This document shows positions 62,563 to 64,000 of a DNA stretch of 64,000 nt, piece by piece. The stretch is taken from assembly GCA_963704585.1 (NCBI GenBank), contig OY969919.1, forward strand, positions 930,001 to 994,000, given 5' to 3'. Source of the stretch: Bog-756 sp963704585. Lineage in GTDB: Bacteria; Actinomycetota; Acidimicrobiia; Acidimicrobiales; RAAP-2. The notes below the pieces were generated by a model that was not told the origin of the DNA, ran no database searches, and saw only the letters and a program-made list of their open reading frames with translations. Each line of letters opens with the position of its first letter. Within the stretch, counting starts at the first letter, position 1. The translations under genes and the position numbers were made by a program.

Positions 62563-63656
62563 GCCGCGCACCGGTCGCACTCGTCCACGACTACCTCACC
62601 CAACGCGGCGGAGCGGAGCGGGTCGTCCTCACCCTGGCCGAGGCGTACCCCGCCGCCACCGTGCACACCTCCCTCTACGATCCGGACGGCACCTTCGCCG
62701 GTTTCGGCGCGCACCGGATCACGACGCTCCCGCTCGACCGGATCGCGCTCCTGCGCGCCCACCATCGACTCGCCCTGCCCCTGCTCGCACCCGCCTTCTC
62801 GCGGCTCACCGTCGACGCGGAGGTCGCGCTCTGCTCCTCGAGCGGCTGGGCCCACGGCTGCCGTGCCACCGGCCGCAAGGTCGTCTACTGCCATACGCCC
62901 GCCCGCTGGCTCTACCAGACCGACCGCTACCTCCAGGGATCGTCCCGTCTCGCAAGTGCGGCGCTGTCGGTCGCGAGTCCGGCGCTGCGCCGGTGGGACC
63001 GGCGGGCCGCCGCCACCGCCGACCGCTACCTCGTCAACTCACGGGTGGTCCGCGACCGGGTCGCGGACATCTACGGCCTCGACGCGGAGGTGCTCCCACC
63101 ACCGATCGGGTTCGGCCCCGAGGGTGAGCGCGAGCCGGTCGACGGGATCGAGCCCGGCTGCTACCTGTGCGTGTCGCGGCTGCTCCCCTACAAGAACGTC
63201 GACGCGGTCGTCGAGGCCTTCCGGCGCCTCCCCGGCGAACGGCTCGTGGTGGTCGGCAGCGGCCCGACGGCCGAGCAGCTCGCCGCATCGGCGCCCCCGA
63301 ACGTGACCCTCGTCGGCACGGTTGGCGACGCGGGCCTGCGCTGGCTCTACGCCGCCGCGGCCGGGCTGATCGCCGCCTCCTACGAGGATTTCGGGATGAC
63401 GCCCGTCGAGGCGGCTGCGTTCGGCAAGCCGACGGCGGCCCTCCGCTGGGGCGGCTTCCTCGACACCATCGTCGAGGGAACGACCGGGGTGTTCTTCGAC
63501 GAGCCGACCCCCGGGGCGGTCGCCGGCGCCGTGGGGCAGCTCGCCGCGACCCACTGGGACGCGGGGGTCCTCGCCGGGCACGTGCGGGGCTTCGCGGTGG
63601 AGCGGTTCGTGGCCCGCATCGCCGAGATCGTCGACGAGGAGCGGAGCCGGGCCTGA
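62559..63656 (+). CDS. Glycosyltransferase family 4
   Basis: A 365-residue GT-B transferase from GTG 62559. ALVHDYLTQRGGAERVVLTL and VVYCHTPARWLYQTDRYLQG mark the acceptor-side domain; RYLVNSRVVRDRVADIYG, YLCVSRLLPYKNVDAVVEAF and SYEDFGMTPVEAAAFGKPTA carry the nucleotide-sugar site, with the E-x7-E type motif in the last. It would transfer a sugar to a growing lipid-linked or cell-surface glycan. The convergent neighbour is a polyprenyl-phosphate sugar transferase, which fits an exopolysaccharide locus. Confidence 0.9.
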   Translation: MSRAPVALVHDYLTQRGGAERVVLTLAEAYPAATVHTSLYDPDGTFAGFGAHRITTLPLDRIALLRAHHRLALPLLAPAFSRLTVDAEVALCSSSGWAHGCRATGRKVVYCHTPARWLYQTDRYLQGSSRLASAALSVASPALRRWDRRAAATADRYLVNSRVVRDRVADIYGLDAEVLPPPIGFGPEGEREPVDGIEPGCYLCVSRLLPYKNVDAVVEAFRRLPGERLVVVGSGPTAEQLAASAPPNVTLVGTVGDAGLRWLYAAAAGLIAASYEDFGMTPVEAAAFGKPTAALRWGGFLDTIVEGTTGVFFDEPTPGAVAGAVGQLAATHWDAGVLAGHVRGFAVERFVARIAEIVDEERSRA

Positions 63657-63666
63657 CCTGCGACGG

Positions 63667-64000
63667 TCAGGAGGCGCCGCGACCGCGGAAGACCGTGCTC
63701 GGGGTCCTCCAGAGGATCTGCATGTCCCACCAGAACGACCACGACGCCACGTAGAGGTAGTCGAGCCGGCAGAGCTCGAGGTGGGAGAGCTCGTTCCGCC
63801 CCGACACCTGCCAGAGGCCGGTCATCCCGGGCCGCGCCTCGAACCGCTTGCGTGCCCATCCGTCGATCTCCTCGGACTCCTCGACCACGAAGGGCCGCGG
63901 CCCGACGAGGGACATGTCGCCCTTCCAGACGTTGATGAGCTGGGGGATCTCGTCGAGGCTCGTCCGCCGGAGGAAGCGCCCGACGCTCGTGATCCGAGGG
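63667..64000 (-). CDS. Bacterial sugar transferase (undecaprenyl-phosphate type), 5' end off the window
   Basis: Only the C-terminal 110 or so residues are visible; the rest lies to the right. They read PRITSVGRFLRRTSLDEIPQ then LINVWKGDMSLVGPRPFVVE, RPGMTGLWQVSGRNEL, then LDYLYVASWSFWWDMQILW, the well-known C-terminus of WcaJ/ExoY-type initiating transferases. It puts the first sugar phosphate on undecaprenyl phosphate at the membrane. The motif MSLVGPRP is complete. Part of a polysaccharide locus. Confidence 0.92.
   Translation of the reverse strand, partial: PRITSVGRFLRRTSLDEIPQLINVWKGDMSLVGPRPFVVEESEEIDGWARKRFEARPGMTGLWQVSGRNELSHLELCRLDYLYVASWSFWWDMQILWRTPSTVFRGRGAS

Overview
The window is about 70 percent G+C, nearly fully coding, and full of ATGA/GTGA start-stop overlaps and GTG/TTG starts. 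WhiB, F420-type PPOX protein, mycobacterial-style steroid genes and the secreted 'TPDGKGYWLV' repeat protein point to an actinobacterium, most likely of the class Acidimicrobiia. That placement is inference from protein resemblance. No tRNA, CRISPR array, transposase or integrase was seen.

Region A (1-24410) is mostly a leftward steroid/acyl-CoA catabolic region. It opens with a six-gene operon: a FadE26/FadE27-like (ChsE4-ChsE5-like) acyl-CoA dehydrogenase pair, a VOC protein, DUF4031, a thiolase-like protein and a PPOX protein. A divergent thiolase follows, and the gap between them carries a perfect match to the KstR consensus. Next come a P450/3Fe-4S ferredoxin/ureohydrolase unit, two CoA ligases with an EthD-like protein and a frameshifted SDR, a secreted DUF11-type surface protein, a zinc alcohol dehydrogenase, and a FadD3-IpdF-FadE30-like block for C/D-ring breakdown. 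A less G+C-rich patch (6.5-9.95 kb) with orphan genes, a degenerate repeat fragment and a two-tier hairpin interrupts this region.

Region B (24.4-44.9 kb) is housekeeping and stress: msrB, a second-type ssb, a nitrobindin-like protein, a rubrerythrin / Fe-S oxidoreductase / DUF3501 / Fur set with a 10-6-10 palindromic operator, a glpD / AGPS-like flavoenzyme / FGGY kinase operon, a MoxR-DUF58-TgpA operon, a ferredoxin reductase, a metallo-hydrolase (frameshifted), another CoA ligase, xseAB and the RNase P RNA gene.

Region C (45-55.7 kb) is cell surface: a polytopic GT-C-like protein, a secreted GH78-type rhamnosidase with an inserted domain, a secreted repeat protein, a radical SAM/SPASM enzyme, and a SipW signal peptidase followed by two TasA/camelysin-like secreted proteins.

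Region D (56-64 kb) has an MDR dehydrogenase, TetR, histidine phosphatase, zinc-ribbon coiled-coil protein, Nudix, WhiB, an epimerase-like protein, DUF6188, a low-molecular-weight phosphatase without a normal start codon, a SnoaL-like protein, and glycosyltransferase plus sugar-transferase genes entering a polysaccharide locus.

Three genes (SDR at 12.75 kb, glpD at 31.5 kb, MBL hydrolase at 40.7 kb) have single frame breaks inside G/C-only runs. One of them creates a false GlpD-oxidase fusion. Sequence error or slippage is the simplest reading.
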